Assembly (NCBI GenBank): GCA_961205875.1
Contig: OY540809.1
Coordinates: 16,442,267-16,506,266, forward strand
DNA: 64,000 nucleotides
Reading direction: 5' to 3'
Source: Sialis fuliginosa
Taxonomy: Eukaryota > Arthropoda > Insecta > Megaloptera > Sialidae
The position numbers were made by a program, and so were the translations under genes. Under the pieces are notes generated by a model. That model was not told where the DNA came from and did no database searches. It saw only the letters and a program-made list of their open reading frames with translations. Shown here piece by piece: positions 1-11,824 of the stretch (its first letter is position 1; every line of letters starts with the position of its first letter).

Positions 1-2353
1 CTTGTATAACAGAACTCGAACTATGACTTTTCATAAAGTTTATTTATTTCGTAACCTATTTGTTTTATTTTTTAGTAAACATATGTAACAATGAATTTCT
101 GTTATTAAAAATTTTATTAGTTTTGAATAAACATTAACTAGGTATAAGATGCTATATTGTATGATAGTTAATCAAAAACTGTTGTTTTTTTGTTGTCAGG
201 AACCTGCTAAATTTTATTTAAGAAAATTATACGAGTATCTCGCCAATTGGTTAATATAAAAATAAATGTAACAAAATCACAAACGTTTTTCGATATGTGC
301 TTTGTGTGGGTTGATACATTAGTGCATAACAAAGTCCATATATAATCAACATATATTGTCATTATATCCAAAAATATCAGTGAAAAATCACTTGAAAATT
401 TGACTTTCATTGTTATTAATTTTAAGTTAGCGGCTAGAAAATATCAATATTTTATTCATATTGTATGTGGTTTATTTTACTGCTCCCAATCATTCTACGA
501 TGTCGTAAAAATATCACTCAATCACAGCAAATCGAGTATAAAAAATCGTTTCAAAAAAACTATATCTATCTACATATAATTTTCTAAAATCACGTTGAAA
601 AAAGTTTCAGAACATTCACAAAAATAACAATGTCTAAAAAAATTCACAAAGAAAATTAGTTCGAAAATCTGATATAAATTGATGAAAAACTTAAAATAAA
701 ACAAGCAGTGGGTTCGATCCTTGAGATCCACTTTATCAACATGGTATGACTATAAATACTTGAATACTGATTATTTATAGTTTCCATATATACCTAGTTT
801 ATGCGAATAATTTATTTTTAATATTATATGACAATTTTTAATAGAATTTGTCAGAAATAAAACTCACCTTTGTAATATGAATATTATTTCTAATATCCTA
901 TAATGTCAATAATTAATACACATTTTTAAAATAACTAATGACAATTTAATTACATTTTTTTCCGAAAGAACAGGAATTAGTAGACGTATTTATTAGTATT
1001 TAAAAATCAAATTTTAAGGGTGGTTTTCACCCCTTCAGTGGCTGTTTAGGCACGTATAACAAAAAAAATACTGAAATACATGTTTCATTATTTGTATTGT
1101 AGAATATTTATTATTTTTCCTTTAAACAATGTTTCTAATTTCAACTTTTTTATTTCTATTTGTATATTTTTTATTTTCTACTTGTATATTTAATTGACTT
1201 GTTTTATACTGTAATATCAGCTACAATTAAAATAAAACTTATATCTATCTATCTAAGTTTCAAGTAAATCTGACCAAAAAAATTTTTTACCCACACAAAC
1301 TTTTACACTCCCTTTTAGCACCGTAAGAGTTGAATTTCGAAAAATCCTTTCTTTCAGATCATATTCATATCAAAACGCTTTGATTGGCACCCCAACGATA
1401 AGTCAATAACTTTATTTACGAGATTTCGTGCAGGAAAAAAAATGACACGCACACTATAATGCCCTTGAAACATAAAAATGTTAAAAAAAATTCTTTCGAT
1501 TTTCGGACCGATTCCTGTTGAGAAGTTAATAAGTTTGTTTTTGATTGAAAAATTGAAATCTTGTTAAACGAAAATTGTAATAATAACAAAACGTTTACAT
1601 ATGCATTTAAATTCCTTTAATTGTCGCAGCTTTCATTTGATACCCCACTCACCGAGACGGGGAATTCCTGAATTTGCATGAAAATCGCACCGTGTAACTT
1701 CAAATCCGCGTAAAAAAAGACTCTACGGTATTTAGTTTATGAAAAGTAGAATTATTATTTATAATGAAAAGCATTACGTCTATTTCCTTGTTTTAGTAGA
1801 ACATTGTATAATATATACATATAAAAGTTAAGCAGAAGTGACTCTATTGACGGCTCTCCCAATTAGTGCATAGGGAAACAAAGTATACTCTGACATGATT
1901 GACTTTTTAATTGGCTCTTTTGAAAAACGTGAACAGCTACAGAAAACAACAGATTTTCATTGAATAAAAATTAAAACTTTTAATGATCATATCTTCATAG
2001 AAAAAATACATAACACAAATGTTGATTTTATATTAACTTTTACCGTATATACTTTGTTTTAATTGGCATTCTTTAATTAATCATATCCAAAGAAGTATTA
2101 ATTATTTTTTTAAATGTTTTATTTTACGATATAATTGGTAAATTTTATTATAATTAATTTTTTATCGATATTTTATTTAGTTGAATAATTGCGAGTAATA
2201 AAAATTATTTGAAAAACAAAAAAGTAATGCTTTTTATGAAATTATACAGTATAACTTCTATATATTGAATCTTATCTCATACATTTTTTATGATAAATGT
2301 GTCCTTCATTTTGTGATAAGTATCTACTAAAAAGGTTGTAACTATTAAAAAAA
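1..2353. other. AT-rich intergenic DNA
   Basis: No supportable gene. The only open frames are short and lack any recognisable motif. About 1256-1740 has wording typical of old interspersed insect repeats (stretches such as TTTCAAGTAAATCTGACC and CATTTGATACCCCACTC), but I could not find a second full copy here, so I leave it unclassified. A GGTTCGATCC word at about 710 resembles a tRNA B box but has no tRNA around it. Confidence 0.6.
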
Positions 2354-3082
2354 CATGCGCCAAGTAAATGCACAGTGCTTCCTCGTGCTAAATTCAGCAA
2401 AGGTAGTTAATTATTGATCAATTTAAATAAAAACCGATAAAGTGTTCAGATAAATTGCCTGGCATTGGTTAACCATTAATTTTTTTTACAATTTTACTAA
2501 AAAATATTAGTTAGAAATTTTTCTTAAGATGCACCTGATTATTTTTTCGTATATTTTTAATTATTTGACAGTTTCAATCTAAATATATGCAAACGTCAAA
2601 ATGTCAGAAAATATCAATTTAAAACAAAAAAACACGATTTTTAAAAGCAAATTGATATTTATAAATCTTTGTAAGGGAATATTTTACAATAAACGTTGTA
2701 GACTAATATTATAGGAAATTGAATGCTCTACAAAAAAGATTCTATAAAATTTTCACGTAGCTTGTGTCGTTCTTGATAAATATTGAAAACATAAATATTT
2801 TGGGATGTCACCCTTCCCTCTTACACACGATTTTGATCATTTGAAACCGTCCTCAAGTCAGACGCAACTATCCAACCAAGTTTCATTAAAATCGGTTTAG
2901 TGGTTATGCGTGTAACAAGGATTCACTCGACAGACAGACACGAAACGAAAAGTGTTTGTCTGGACCTGAAACGGAAAGATCAATTTAAAATTTTGAAATC
3001 GGAGAACAATTTTTTTGTGTCATTCTAAAACGATCACAAAGATTATCGTATCTTCGATATTACGAGGAAGCAAAATAATTGT
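2354..3082 (+). repeat. Interspersed repeat family D, copy 1
   Basis: This is the longest plus-strand copy of a family also present at 30944-31508 (plus) and 39352-40212 (minus). Shared landmarks are GCCAAGTAAATGCACAGTGC at one end, a middle with CAAGTTTCATTAAAATCGG followed by GACAGACAGACACGAAACG, and GAGGAAGCAAAA at the other end. The ends carry short inverted words (GCTTCCTCG and CGAGGAAGC). No coding capacity is visible. The superfamily is unknown; it may be a non-autonomous DNA transposon. Confidence 0.7.
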
Positions 3083-3605
3083 AATCATTTTAAATATTTA
3101 TAATTCATAAAACTAGATGATTTAACGCACATTTTAAAATAATTCCGAAGTATGTGTGTGGTTTATAATTGCAGAGTACTATGTAATCAAATTATATACA
3201 TTTTTTAAATTTGTAAAATAAAACATTTTTCCTTTGTTGCTATTTACGTCAATCATTTTGGCTTCTGAGGATATAAATAAATCTAACTATCTGTTAAAAC
3301 ATAATTATCAAAGTCAATTAAGTAAAGTTATGTCGCTGAGACATTTTAAAACGTTTTTTCGAGATACGCGATTTGCTTTTGACAAAACGAACGCTCTCAA
3401 ATATGTGAAGAATTTTAACTAGTATTTAAAATTAGTAAATACATCATTAATAACAGCGTACTTTGGAAGTGACACCGGGACTCGAATCCAGATGTCTTAG
3501 ATATGCGTGTATCTATAACATATATTACTTTAAAACATCTGTACGATTCCTTTTCAATATTTATAAATAATATTAATCTGTAACTAATCTTCAATATATC
3601 ATTAT
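3083..3605. other. Intergenic, unassigned
   Basis: A 62-codon open frame at 3234-3422 has no family motif, no splice context and AT-driven composition, so I do not call it a gene. On the minus strand about 3466-3490 reads GGATTCGAGTCCCGG, a good tRNA T-arm/B-box word, but no D arm or acceptor stem is recognisable, so it is at most a tRNA-derived SINE relic. Confidence 0.4.
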
Positions 3606-4075
3606 GTGAGGTACTGACACCAGTCTTGGCCGCTTTAAGAGCAAGGTATACTGTTTTGTAATTCTCATGAACTCATGTTACTAATAAAACAAGTACCTCT
3701 TTACTAAATCAATTTAATTGCCAATGTCTGCAAATATAGTTTGTTTTTTAAATCATATCCTTTTATTTTATTTATGTTTTTTCTTCAGTAATAAGCACCC
3801 AGTGACGGTCACTTGCTAAAGATTACAAAATGATAAGTACAAAGACACAAAAGTTAAAAAATCGTAAAATTTGAAACAATGTAAAGCAGATGTTATAATA
3901 ATATAATAATTAATAAATAGATAATTACTTTAAATATCCACCATTTTAATTGTTATCAAATTAATCTGTTTTAGAGTTAAGTGTGTATAGATTATGATTC
4001 AGTAATGGCAGTATTCAAATATCAACAATATTTCTAATTTTATAATAGTATGATCCAAGACTTGATTATATGTTA
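3606..4075 (+). mobile_element. TA-MITE family A, copy 1 (right end lost)
   Basis: Left end GAGGTACTGACACCAGTCTTGG matches the terminal sequence of the family whose complete copy is 7875-8340. Internal landmarks include GAGCAAGGTATACTG, TTGCCAATGTCTGCAAATAT and TTTAGAGTTAAGTGT. The right end stops at GATCCAAGACTTG and lacks the expected GTGCCAGTACCTTAT. No coding capacity. Confidence 0.8.
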
Positions 4076-4560
4076 GATAAATACAAAAAAATATATTTAA
4101 ATGAATGCAATTGAGTAGGTATAGAGCCATCTATTGACATAAACTTAAACTAAATATCTTCAAATAATGTTTGGTTTATATGTCGACTAGTACTACTAAC
4201 GCCATCTGTGTAAGGGTGGCGTAGTTAATCGCTAGGGTTGGTTTTAAATCGGAAAGCACCATCTCGATTTTATTTCATATTCTAAAAGAGGGCATTGCAA
4301 TTATATAAAACTTGCAACTGTTGAAATTAAAAAAAATAACATATAATTTGACCCACACCCTTATATGAACATGTAAATTATGCCCTAAGGTGTTAAAAAT
4401 TTTCGAAATTTTTTTCAAGGAGGACATTTTAGAACCAAAGCTAGCTAAAAAAATATTTTTTTATACCAAGGTATGTAGCAAGTGACCAAACCAGTAGAAT
4501 TTGACCGTATTTTAATTTTTTTTCATACTGCTGTAAATAATAAAAAAACATTATTATAAA
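4076..4560. other. AT-rich spacer with the left 8-bp target duplication of the next hAT element
   Basis: I see no gene. The last eight bases (4553-4560, ATTATAAA) are duplicated at 5122-5129 and flank the hAT copy that follows. Confidence 0.5.
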
Positions 4561-5121
4561 CAGGAACTTAAACCTGAACCCGAACCCCAACCCTAAACTT
4601 GAAAAAATCCTGTATTTTTCATTAACCTAAACCCGAACCGAACCATTATATTTCAAAGTCAACGAACCTGAACCTGAATCCAAACCTTTTCAGGAATAAC
4701 CGGTAACCATATATTTTTAAAAAGATTCAATAAATTATTTTTAATATTTTTCTCCAATTATTTTTAAAAGAGATTATAAAATGTACTAACTGGAAATCTT
4801 GGTATGATGTGAGTTATCAAGTCCACTACTAAAATTTACATCATTTTTACTTTTTTCTTAAATTCTATAACTGAACTATATTTCAATTTGCAAAAAAAAA
4901 AATGATTTTTTTCTAGTAATATTTTATAGGCTATTGATGTGTTTTCTTCTTCATAAAATGTTTTATTTGTTAATTATATTCTTTTTTAAACAAAATAATT
5001 TTCTTTCAATTACAAACTTGAACCCGAATCCGAATCATTAAAAAAATAATGGTTTTTTAACCCAAATAGCTAAACCTAAACCCGAACTCGAACCATAAAT
5101 AAATTCCGGTTCAAGTCTCTA
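4561..5121. mobile_element. Non-autonomous hAT (Ac-like ends)
   Basis: A 561-bp element flanked by a perfect 8-bp duplication ATTATAAA (4553-4560 and 5122-5129), the hallmark of hAT insertion. Its ends, CAGGAACTTAAACC on the left and, inverted, TAGAGACTTGAACC on the right, agree at most positions. Near both ends the motif GAACCCGAACC and variants repeat in the same orientation (about 4570-4690 and 5015-5095), resembling the clustered subterminal sites that hAT transposases bind. The centre is AT-rich with no open frame, so it must be mobilised in trans. Confidence 0.85.
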
Positions 5122-5129
5122 ATTATAAA

Positions 5130-7170
5130 TATATTTAATTAAATAAAAATAATAATAAAAATCTATGCTTAACTATTCTAGCTAATGATTTATTAAATTT
5201 AATATAGATCCAATAGAATACTTTTTGTTTAATTTGAACACACAAACATGAATTTGCATAAATTGAAAAGACAAAAGTAAAGCTTGCATGTCCGAGCTTT
5301 TAATATATCTAATGAATATTAGTAATTCCGTCGTTGTTGTCGCACGTAATACAATTTATGAAAGCTGTTTTGTGTTTTAAAGGTGTGGGCTTCCTCAAGA
5401 TTAATCACCAAAGGTGCTTTTTAAATGGCCACAACATCTGTTTATTCTAACGGTGACGTGAATTGATGCGATTAACTCCAACAAACGAACCATTTAACTA
5501 AAAACTGCTCAAATTAATAGTCTTCGTGACTTTATTACCCTAAATTTAAAACATACCAATGTTTGTACTTCTATTTTTTAAATGAAATTAATCCTTTTAA
5601 TGTCCTTTAATGAAAATTATTTGCATGGGTATTTTTTTAATATTTTAAGACACATTTGTGAATTTTTTTCATAATTATAAAATAACATCTACTGTTTAAA
5701 AATGTTTCTATTAAAATTCAATATATTCGATATCCGAAAGTAGATTTTTTTAATATCTAATATGAAATTTTTTGAGTCTGCGCGTTGTATATTTATAGTT
5801 TTTATAATTTTTACTGATTTTGATGAGACTTTCACTAATCGAAATCCTAAGACCCTAGAGTACATACTAGGATTTAATTAGAGCAGATCAATATAAAGGA
5901 AGTTGTTATATGAACCAAATCCGCAAGATTAAATTCTAATAATTGTTTTTATTTATATTATAGATTAATGTTATTGAAATTGAATTCTATTTATTTTTTT
6001 TTATTTTTACCTCGTCGTTATGAAAATATAAAATTTTGAACATTGTCATTTTAGTATGGCCAGTATAGTGAAACGAAACGCGTTGATGCTTAACATAGAA
6101 TAAAGATACTTTTCTAACCAAGTTTAATTTTCGAAAAATAGTTTAAGTACCTACGAAAACGATTGCCGTCATATCAATATAATTTTAAACACTTATCGCA
6201 TCGTTTTTTTGTAATAATTAATTTTTGGTAACCGAATCACAAACGATTATTACTAAAATCGTTATAAGTTTTGGCAACGTTGTTCGATTTTTATTTGTAT
6301 GTGAATATATAGGTACGTGTAAACCTACACTATCTGTATAGTGGTTTAAAGATGTGTTAGGAGTTGATCGCAAAATTTTATAAGAATATACAGTAAATCA
6401 AAATAAAAAAATATTTTTAACTGAAAAATTTATGTTGGTACCACTTTGGTACTAAAGTCAAATGAGCGATTGGGAGCATCATTTATTAAATAATCAAACG
6501 TATTTTAAACAAAAAAAATGCCTAACATGATCTCAATGTACTATTAAATTTTATATACATACATCAAATACAAATATTTTCATGCTTATATTAATTTTAT
6601 CATAAATACTTACACTACATATTTACATAAATACTAGAACAACCTCCTTAAATAAATTTTATAATTGATATTTTTAAATTAAATATATACATATACAAAT
6701 GAAAATGCTTTAATTTTGAAATAAACGCAATGTTTTTCTAGTTTCTAAACAAATTAATTTAAAATACATAAACCATATTTAACAAGATGATTCATGGCTT
6801 CTGAGTGTAAGCCGCGTCTTAAAGTCATGAAATAAAATTTTTATAATTGTTATTATCTAATTATGCAGAACTGAATAGGTAAAGTATCATGTAGGTAATT
6901 TAATCGGAAATGCTGAGAGCCCTTGCGTGACTGAACTCTCCTGATACCCCCTTTCCCCCCATCCTTCTAACTCTGAGTATTAATGTGTCCCACTCGAAAA
7001 TTTAATTGCGAAAACATATGACTGCTCACGCGGCAGATTGCCATCGTATTTTATCCTCAAACATCGCGGAATTAAATTTAAAAAAAAACTACACTTGATA
7101 AGTATGTAACATATTATCACTCAGTACACGAATAATAAGTCATGAAAAAACACTATATTTAATTGTTAAT
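5130..7170. other. AT-rich intergenic DNA
   Basis: No gene is supportable. A fragment at about 6795-6825 (GGCTTCTGAGTGTAAGCCGCG) belongs to the CTTGGCTTCTGGG repeat family whose best copy is 39862-40010. The rest is simple AT-rich sequence with scattered polyA/polyT runs. Confidence 0.5.
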
Positions 7171-7770
7171 TTTGTTTTGTTTCCTTCGAGGTTTTAGGTC
7201 ATTAAAACAGTTATACGAGCTATAACATTATTTATTTAAACGTTTCGTCATTTTAGACTTCTTCAGTAACTACAAAAACACATTTCTAAAATTAAAATTA
7301 AAAACTAAACAGCTAACAGGACAATATTTTAAATTTTAAATGTTAAAATTATAAAATTACGTAAATTACAGACTAAAAATCTAACTAGACAATATTTTTT
7401 AAAAAATTTTTAAATGTTAAAATTATAAAATTACAGTTATATAATACAGATTTTTTTTATAATTATATGAAATAAACAGTCACAATATAATAAAACTTAT
7501 CATGCAAAATAATTTAAATAAAAATCCAAAATACAACTTTTAGAATAAAAATAAACATATAAAAACTTACATGAAAAAGAAAAACAAAACAATCTACTAA
7601 TTAGAAAACAATCATACATTATAGTACAACAATCAGATAATTTTCAGCATTTCTCATGTAGTTCATGTAGTTACTGAAGAAGTCTAAAATGACGAAACGT
7701 TTAAATAAATAATGTTATAGCTCGTATAACTGTTTTAATGACCTAAAACCTCGAAGGAAACAAAACAAAA
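7171..7770. mobile_element. Penelope-like inverted-repeat remnant with hammerhead-like cores
   Basis: Two near-perfect inverted arms of about 103 bp (7171-7273 and 7667-7770) flank a coding-less AT-rich middle. In the right arm the core words CTGAAGA (7674-7680) and GAAAC (7694-7698) are separated by a short GTC/GAC stem, matching the conserved core of hammerhead ribozymes; the left arm has the same words on the minus strand (7260-7266 and 7242-7246). Penelope-like retroelements are known to carry hammerheads in terminal repeats that may be inverted. The arms also hold a hairpin GTTATA-loop-TATAAC. A sister copy is at 53974-54243. An extra base after CTGAAGA departs from the minimal consensus, so catalytic activity is uncertain. 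Confidence 0.6.
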
Positions 7771-7874
7771 TTAAATCTAAAATGGTCATTTTCTTAAATT
7801 CTAAATTTAATTGTTAATTAGTGCATACCTTTGGATAATTATTATTAAGTAAATAGTGAATTTTTTAAATAGAT

Positions 7875-8340
7875 ATAAGGTACTGGCATCAGTTTTGGTC
7901 TGTTTAAGAGCAAGGTATACTGTTTTTGGAATTGTTGGGCTTCTTTTTTAAATTTTCATGAACTTATGTAAGTAACTAATAAAACAATTACCTCTTTATT
8001 AAATCAATTTAATTACCAAAGTCCGCAAATATATTTTCTTTATTAAATTATAGCTTTTATTATGTTTATATTTTTTCTCCAGTAATGATAAGTACTACTA
8101 CACAAAAGTTATAAAATAAAGAATCGAAAATTGAAAACAATATATAAAACAGATACTATGATAACATAAAAATTAATAAATAGATAATTAGTTTAAAGGT
8201 CCATTTTGACACCCATTGGCCTATTGTAATCAAATTAAGCTACATTACAGTTAAGTTATAGATTATAATTCAGTAATCAAATATCAACAATTATTTATAA
8301 TTTAGTACGTTATGATCCAAGATTTGTGCCAGTACCTTAT
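7875..8340 (+). mobile_element. TA-MITE family A, copy 2 (complete reference copy)
   Basis: Starts ATAAGGTACTGGCATCAG and ends TTGTGCCAGTACCTTAT, so the termini are inverted repeats built on AGGTACTGGCACCAG, with TA at each border consistent with a TA target duplication. It is 466 bp and has no open frame. Five further copies exist in the window (3606, 23868, 41475/47883, 53312, 54554), which makes this the commonest MITE here. The superfamily is not certain; TA targets are used by Tc1/mariner-like elements among others. Confidence 0.85.
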
Positions 8341-8479
8341 TTTGTAATGTATTTCTATTTATAATTTCATAAAAAAGCTAGTTACGGAGACCACGGAAGT
8401 CTTATAAAGCTGGTCCATGCGATTCCAATTAATATCAACAGTACACAAATAAGCCAATGAAATAGCTTGTAACGATAAA

Positions 8480-8790
8480 TAGCGCTGACTTGTGTGCTCT
8501 ATTGTGCTACAACGTAATTTATAATTTCATAAAAAACGTTCACATGCGACGTGTCGGCCGGCGCGGGCGATGGAGAGATCTAGATAGCTTAAACAGAGCT
8601 TTACTTAATGTGGCCCAGTCACGGCATCTCTTAATTTCTTCCCTTGTCGAACAAAGTGTTAATTTGGCCTAATGGCCTCGCGCTATTGGCCACTCAATTA
8701 TGAATCTATTAGTGTAATTGGTTTAGCTCTTGATCATTCCGCACGCTGGCCAATCAGTGGTCTTGTTACTTAGTAACAATTCGGATTCAC
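8480..8790. promoter_or_regulatory. Candidate conserved regulatory DNA
   Basis: GC content rises sharply and the sequence is not shared with any repeat in the window. It holds TAAT-type homeodomain words (CTCAATTATGAATC, GTGTAATTGG), CCAAT-like words (GGCCAATCAGTGG) and inverted GGCCTAATGGCC. A 60-codon open frame overlaps it but shows no protein-like pattern. Regulatory function is an inference from composition only; an unrecognised exon or old transposon remains possible. Confidence 0.3.
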
Positions 8791-8995
8791 GGACCTTATT
8801 ATATTATACTTTTCTTTTGTTGAATAATTAATATTAATTTTAAGTTTTCCTTCATACAGATTTGGCAGGAATTCAACTAGGATCTTGGGCTTTCTGACAA
8901 TGAATGTTACATCAAAATCGGTTCAGTAGTTTTTGTATCATGTCGCAATAAGCAGACAGACAAACTAAAATAATTTTAAAAACCATGAAAATAAC

Positions 8996-9110
8996 TATAC
9001 TCTGTTTCATTTAAGAATGCAGTGGTTGCCGGAGTTTTGACGGTACGAATCGTGCATTTGACCGTCAAAAACCATGGCAACCACTGCATTTTTAAATGAA
9101 ATAGAGTATA
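8996..9110. mobile_element. Small fold-back MITE
   Basis: A 115-bp near-perfect palindrome: TATACTCTGTTTCATTTAAG on the left is mirrored by TTAAATGAAATAGAGTATA on the right, and GCAGTGGTTGCC by GGCAACCACTGC. TA dinucleotides at the borders fit a TA target. It abuts the 3' end of the following minus-strand Helitron. Confidence 0.7.
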
Positions 9111-9377
9111 GCTGTTACCCGCGAACGTTGTTCGTGTGGAATACAAGTTAGGTAATACAGATTTCTGTTATGAAGATAATCGATAAAACAGATTTTTAGT
9201 TCCGCATTTACACGCTAGATGTCTACGCCAAAAAAGTATATACTATCGCGCGTACAAATGTCAATTTATCGGGATACAAAGCAGCCTTTGTCCTTCCTCA
9301 GGATTCAAGATCGGTTCAGCAGTTTAGCCGTGAAAAGGTAATAAACAAACAAACATATTTATAATATTAAGTATGGA
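9107..9377 (-). mobile_element. Non-autonomous Helitron
   Basis: Read on the minus strand it begins TCCATACTTAATATTATAAA and ends with a GC-rich stretch (ACACGAACAACGTTCGCGG) followed by GTAACAGCTA, as in the many insect Helitrons that start TC and end in a hairpin plus CTAG. The internal words AATCGGTT...CAGCAG...GTGAAAAGG recur in the other copies (13291, 28500, 30283, 62209). No Rep or helicase frame remains. Confidence 0.7.
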
Positions 9378-9463
9378 TAAAAAATATCAATTTTATTAAA
9401 AATTTTCGTAATACGTATATGCTTTTACGTGTTAGGCTTTTTAATAGTGAATGCCCCATCAAA

Positions 9464-9907
9464 TTTTTTTTCTTCACAAATTTGCTGTCGGCAGGCTTGG
9501 TCCTAGTCCGACAGCTCAGTAGTATCGGGGTGTGTTATGTATGGTGGTGTTTATAATTGTTTTGGGTGTGTGACAGGAACACAAGAAGGATGGGGAGTTT
9601 GCTGATGCGCCGATCATCGTTGGTTTAGACAAACTGGGAGGCCTGGAGTTCCGGGAATGGGCGGTGGGTACACTTGGGGATTAGGGTAACATATATTCTT
9701 TATATTTTTAGGTTGCAATCCTGAATGAAGTTCATGAGGTGTTTGTATATTTTACTATTCGATATGAGCGCTGTGTATTCTTTGTTTCTGATATCAATGT
9801 TCTTTTTTGTTAGTTCTGTCCATAGTTTGTTTCGTTGTTTTGTATATTTTTTGCACTCGTAGTGCGAAGTTTCGATAAAACCCATTTTGTTGAGTACTTT
9901 TTGTATT
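9464..9907 (-). mobile_element. Non-LTR retrotransposon (LINE) 3' end, 5'-truncated
   Basis: Minus-strand frame ending at 9700 carries the tail typical of reverse-transcriptase ORFs of jockey/R1/I-type LINEs: HYECKKYTKQRNKLWTEL followed by a terminal NCNLKI-like end (here DCNLKI). Downstream on the same strand lies about 230 bp of GC-richer 3' UTR that runs into an A-rich tail at 9471-9464. Upstream of about 9907 the similarity stops, so this is a 5'-truncated copy. The longer open frame to 10092 extends into unrelated AT-rich DNA and should not be taken as one protein. The reverse-transcriptase catalytic domain is absent. Confidence 0.6.
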
Positions 9908-10503
9908 ATATCGGAAAAAACGGACAGACATATAAAATCAATTTTAAAGACAAAATAATAGATACTTGTAAATAGACCCAAAAAATTCATTGCATCTATA
10001 AAGCGGCATCTACTAAAAAAAAACTTAAAATAATATATACTTAAATAAATAGGTAAAATAAAAAAATACGTACTCTTTATTTTACGATACATTTTTAATT
10101 AACCACCATCAATGGAAATTAAATGAAAAATGTTTATTAAATATATCTGTTTTTTATATTAATACTTATTCTATCCACTTCTTAAATCATGTCTCCCCCC
10201 AATCTACTATAGATTTTAATATTTGCCCTAATTTCTTGAGTTTTTCAAGTGATTGTTATTAGACATCCTCGGTAACATTTCTACAAGCACTGGTTTTCAG
10301 TTTACGATTAGTCCGTGTTGCGCGCGTGCTATCAATGCCGTCAATCTGCTGGAACAGAGCGACGCTCTTGTGTAATAATATATAAAATTAAATTTCACAG
10401 AACCGACCATCGCACGCGAAATTCTACTAAACAAGATATGGGCTACAAGCGTTGATGTAGATCGCGACTAACTAAAAATATATATTCTGCTTATATTACA
10501 TAG
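9908..10503. other. Intergenic DNA
   Basis: No gene seen. About 10310-10470 is less AT-rich, with words such as GTTGCGCGCGTGCTATC, and matches nothing else in the window, so it may be regulatory. Confidence 0.3.
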
Positions 10504-10505
10504 TA

Positions 10506-10668
10506 TAGTAACCCTCCATTTACGCGTATTCACTTTCACGCGGTTGAAATAGTTTGATAAAAACGGTGAAAATGCTTCATAAACACAACAAAATGGTACA
10601 AATTCTACTGCGGTTTTTACGCGCTGTTTTCTTGGAACCAATTAACCACGTAAATGAAATGATTACTG
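10506..10668. mobile_element. Degraded pogo/Tigger-like MITE
   Basis: Left end TAGTAACCCTCCATTTACGC and right end GTAAATGAAATGATTACTG resemble the terminal repeats of the better preserved copy at 35657-36255 (CAGTAATCCCTCCATTTA). TA precedes the left end; the right flank no longer shows TA. No coding capacity. Confidence 0.5.
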
Positions 10669-10669
10669 T

Positions 10670-11690
10670 TCCCCTTTAAATTTATAATAATTTGTGAATT
10701 AATAAACTTATTTCATAAAGTACTGACTGAGTCGATTTAAATGAAACTTTTACTAACGTCTTCCTTATGATCTTTAGGGTAACATATAGGATATGTAACA
10801 ATGTGACGCAACTTGGAGAAAAGTTACATATATGTAATATGATACACTGAGAGAAGTACCAGAAATTATGTATATCATTGTACTGTATATACTATTTTTC
10901 TGATATTTTTTTCGAGATGCTTTTTATCAGACTTCAAAAAAAGAGGAGGTTCTCAATTCGTCAAGTATAGGTACCTATTCCCGAGGTGATAAATTGATAA
11001 ATTAACAATAAGTTAAAAAACCGCGCCAAAAGTGGTCATTTTTGAACTTTTTTTTTTTTAATTATCGCCAATCGGACAATTTTCAATATTTCCGGTTTTC
11101 CGTACGATGAGACCTTCCTGACGTAATTCCTGACAATATGCATTTTTATTTTTTTCGATACGACCTTTCGTTCTCGAGTTAGGTGGCCTCTCGTTTACCT
11201 ACTCATTTTTGTGAAGCCATTTTGTGGGCTCTGGGAGGGGGGAATAAAAATACATAGACACATGAACAAGGACGGAAAAAGTTAGAAAATTACGTCTACT
11301 TTCACGTAAAAAAAAAACCCGAGTTGATAAATTGAAAAATGACTGAGCTACAGCGGTTTAAAAAATCGTATTTTTTTATGCTTCAACCAGGGATCCTACC
11401 TTAATATCTTAACTTGGCGCGATCCTACAAATTCATTTTTTTAAATATAGCTTACACGATTAACTTTAAGAGTATCAAGTTCCCTAAGACTGTCGCGACC
11501 CCTTTCCCCTATTATAAACAAATAAAATTTGATAAATTAACAAATAAGTTGAATAATTAATATCTTAGTTTGGTGCGATCCTACAGACTCATTTTTTTTA
11601 AATATAGCTTACTGTTTGGTAAATAAATTAGAAGAGGCCCATTTATTTATTTTCTATACCTTAGAACTTTCATACCCCCTCCCCTCCAAA
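10670..11690. other. Intergenic DNA with a short duplicated repeat
   Basis: Two related stretches lie at about 11400-11460 and 11558-11612, both reading TATCTTA(A/G)(C/T)TTGG then GCGATCCTACA and ending in AAATATAGCTTAC. They look like old copies of one small repeat. I see no gene. Confidence 0.4.
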
Positions 11691-11769
11691 GCTGTATGCG
11701 GCCATGTTCGCGCACTATCTCGCGGTACTTGATCGGCGGTCGTACACAAATTACATCATCACTATTTGT

Positions 11770-11773
<4 letters not shown>

Positions 11774-11812
<39 letters not shown>
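11774..11812. repeat. (GT)n microsatellite
   Basis: About 19 uninterrupted GT units followed by TATGTG variants. Open frames crossing it on both strands, full of Cys-Val or His-Thr, are artefacts of the repeat. Confidence 0.95.

Positions 11813-11824
<12 letters not shown>

Noticed and set aside
3460-3495. Minus-strand tRNA T-arm-like word GGATTCGAGTCCCGG
   Set aside because: No other tRNA arms recognisable around it.
4561-5121. Interstitial telomere repeat (CCGAACC-like)
   Set aside because: The GAACCCGAACC words are degenerate and confined to the subterminal parts of a hAT element with an 8-bp duplication.
9583-9688. Plus-strand open stretch beginning after GTGTGACAG that translates to a plausible GC-rich peptide (for example DAPIIVGLDKLGG)
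   Set aside because: It lies antisense within the 3' UTR of the minus-strand LINE and ends in TAG without a good donor; the LINE explanation covers its composition.
9700-10092. 130-codon minus-strand frame as a single protein
   Set aside because: Only the C-terminal half is LINE-like; the N-terminal half is hydrophobic AT-rich translation of unrelated DNA.
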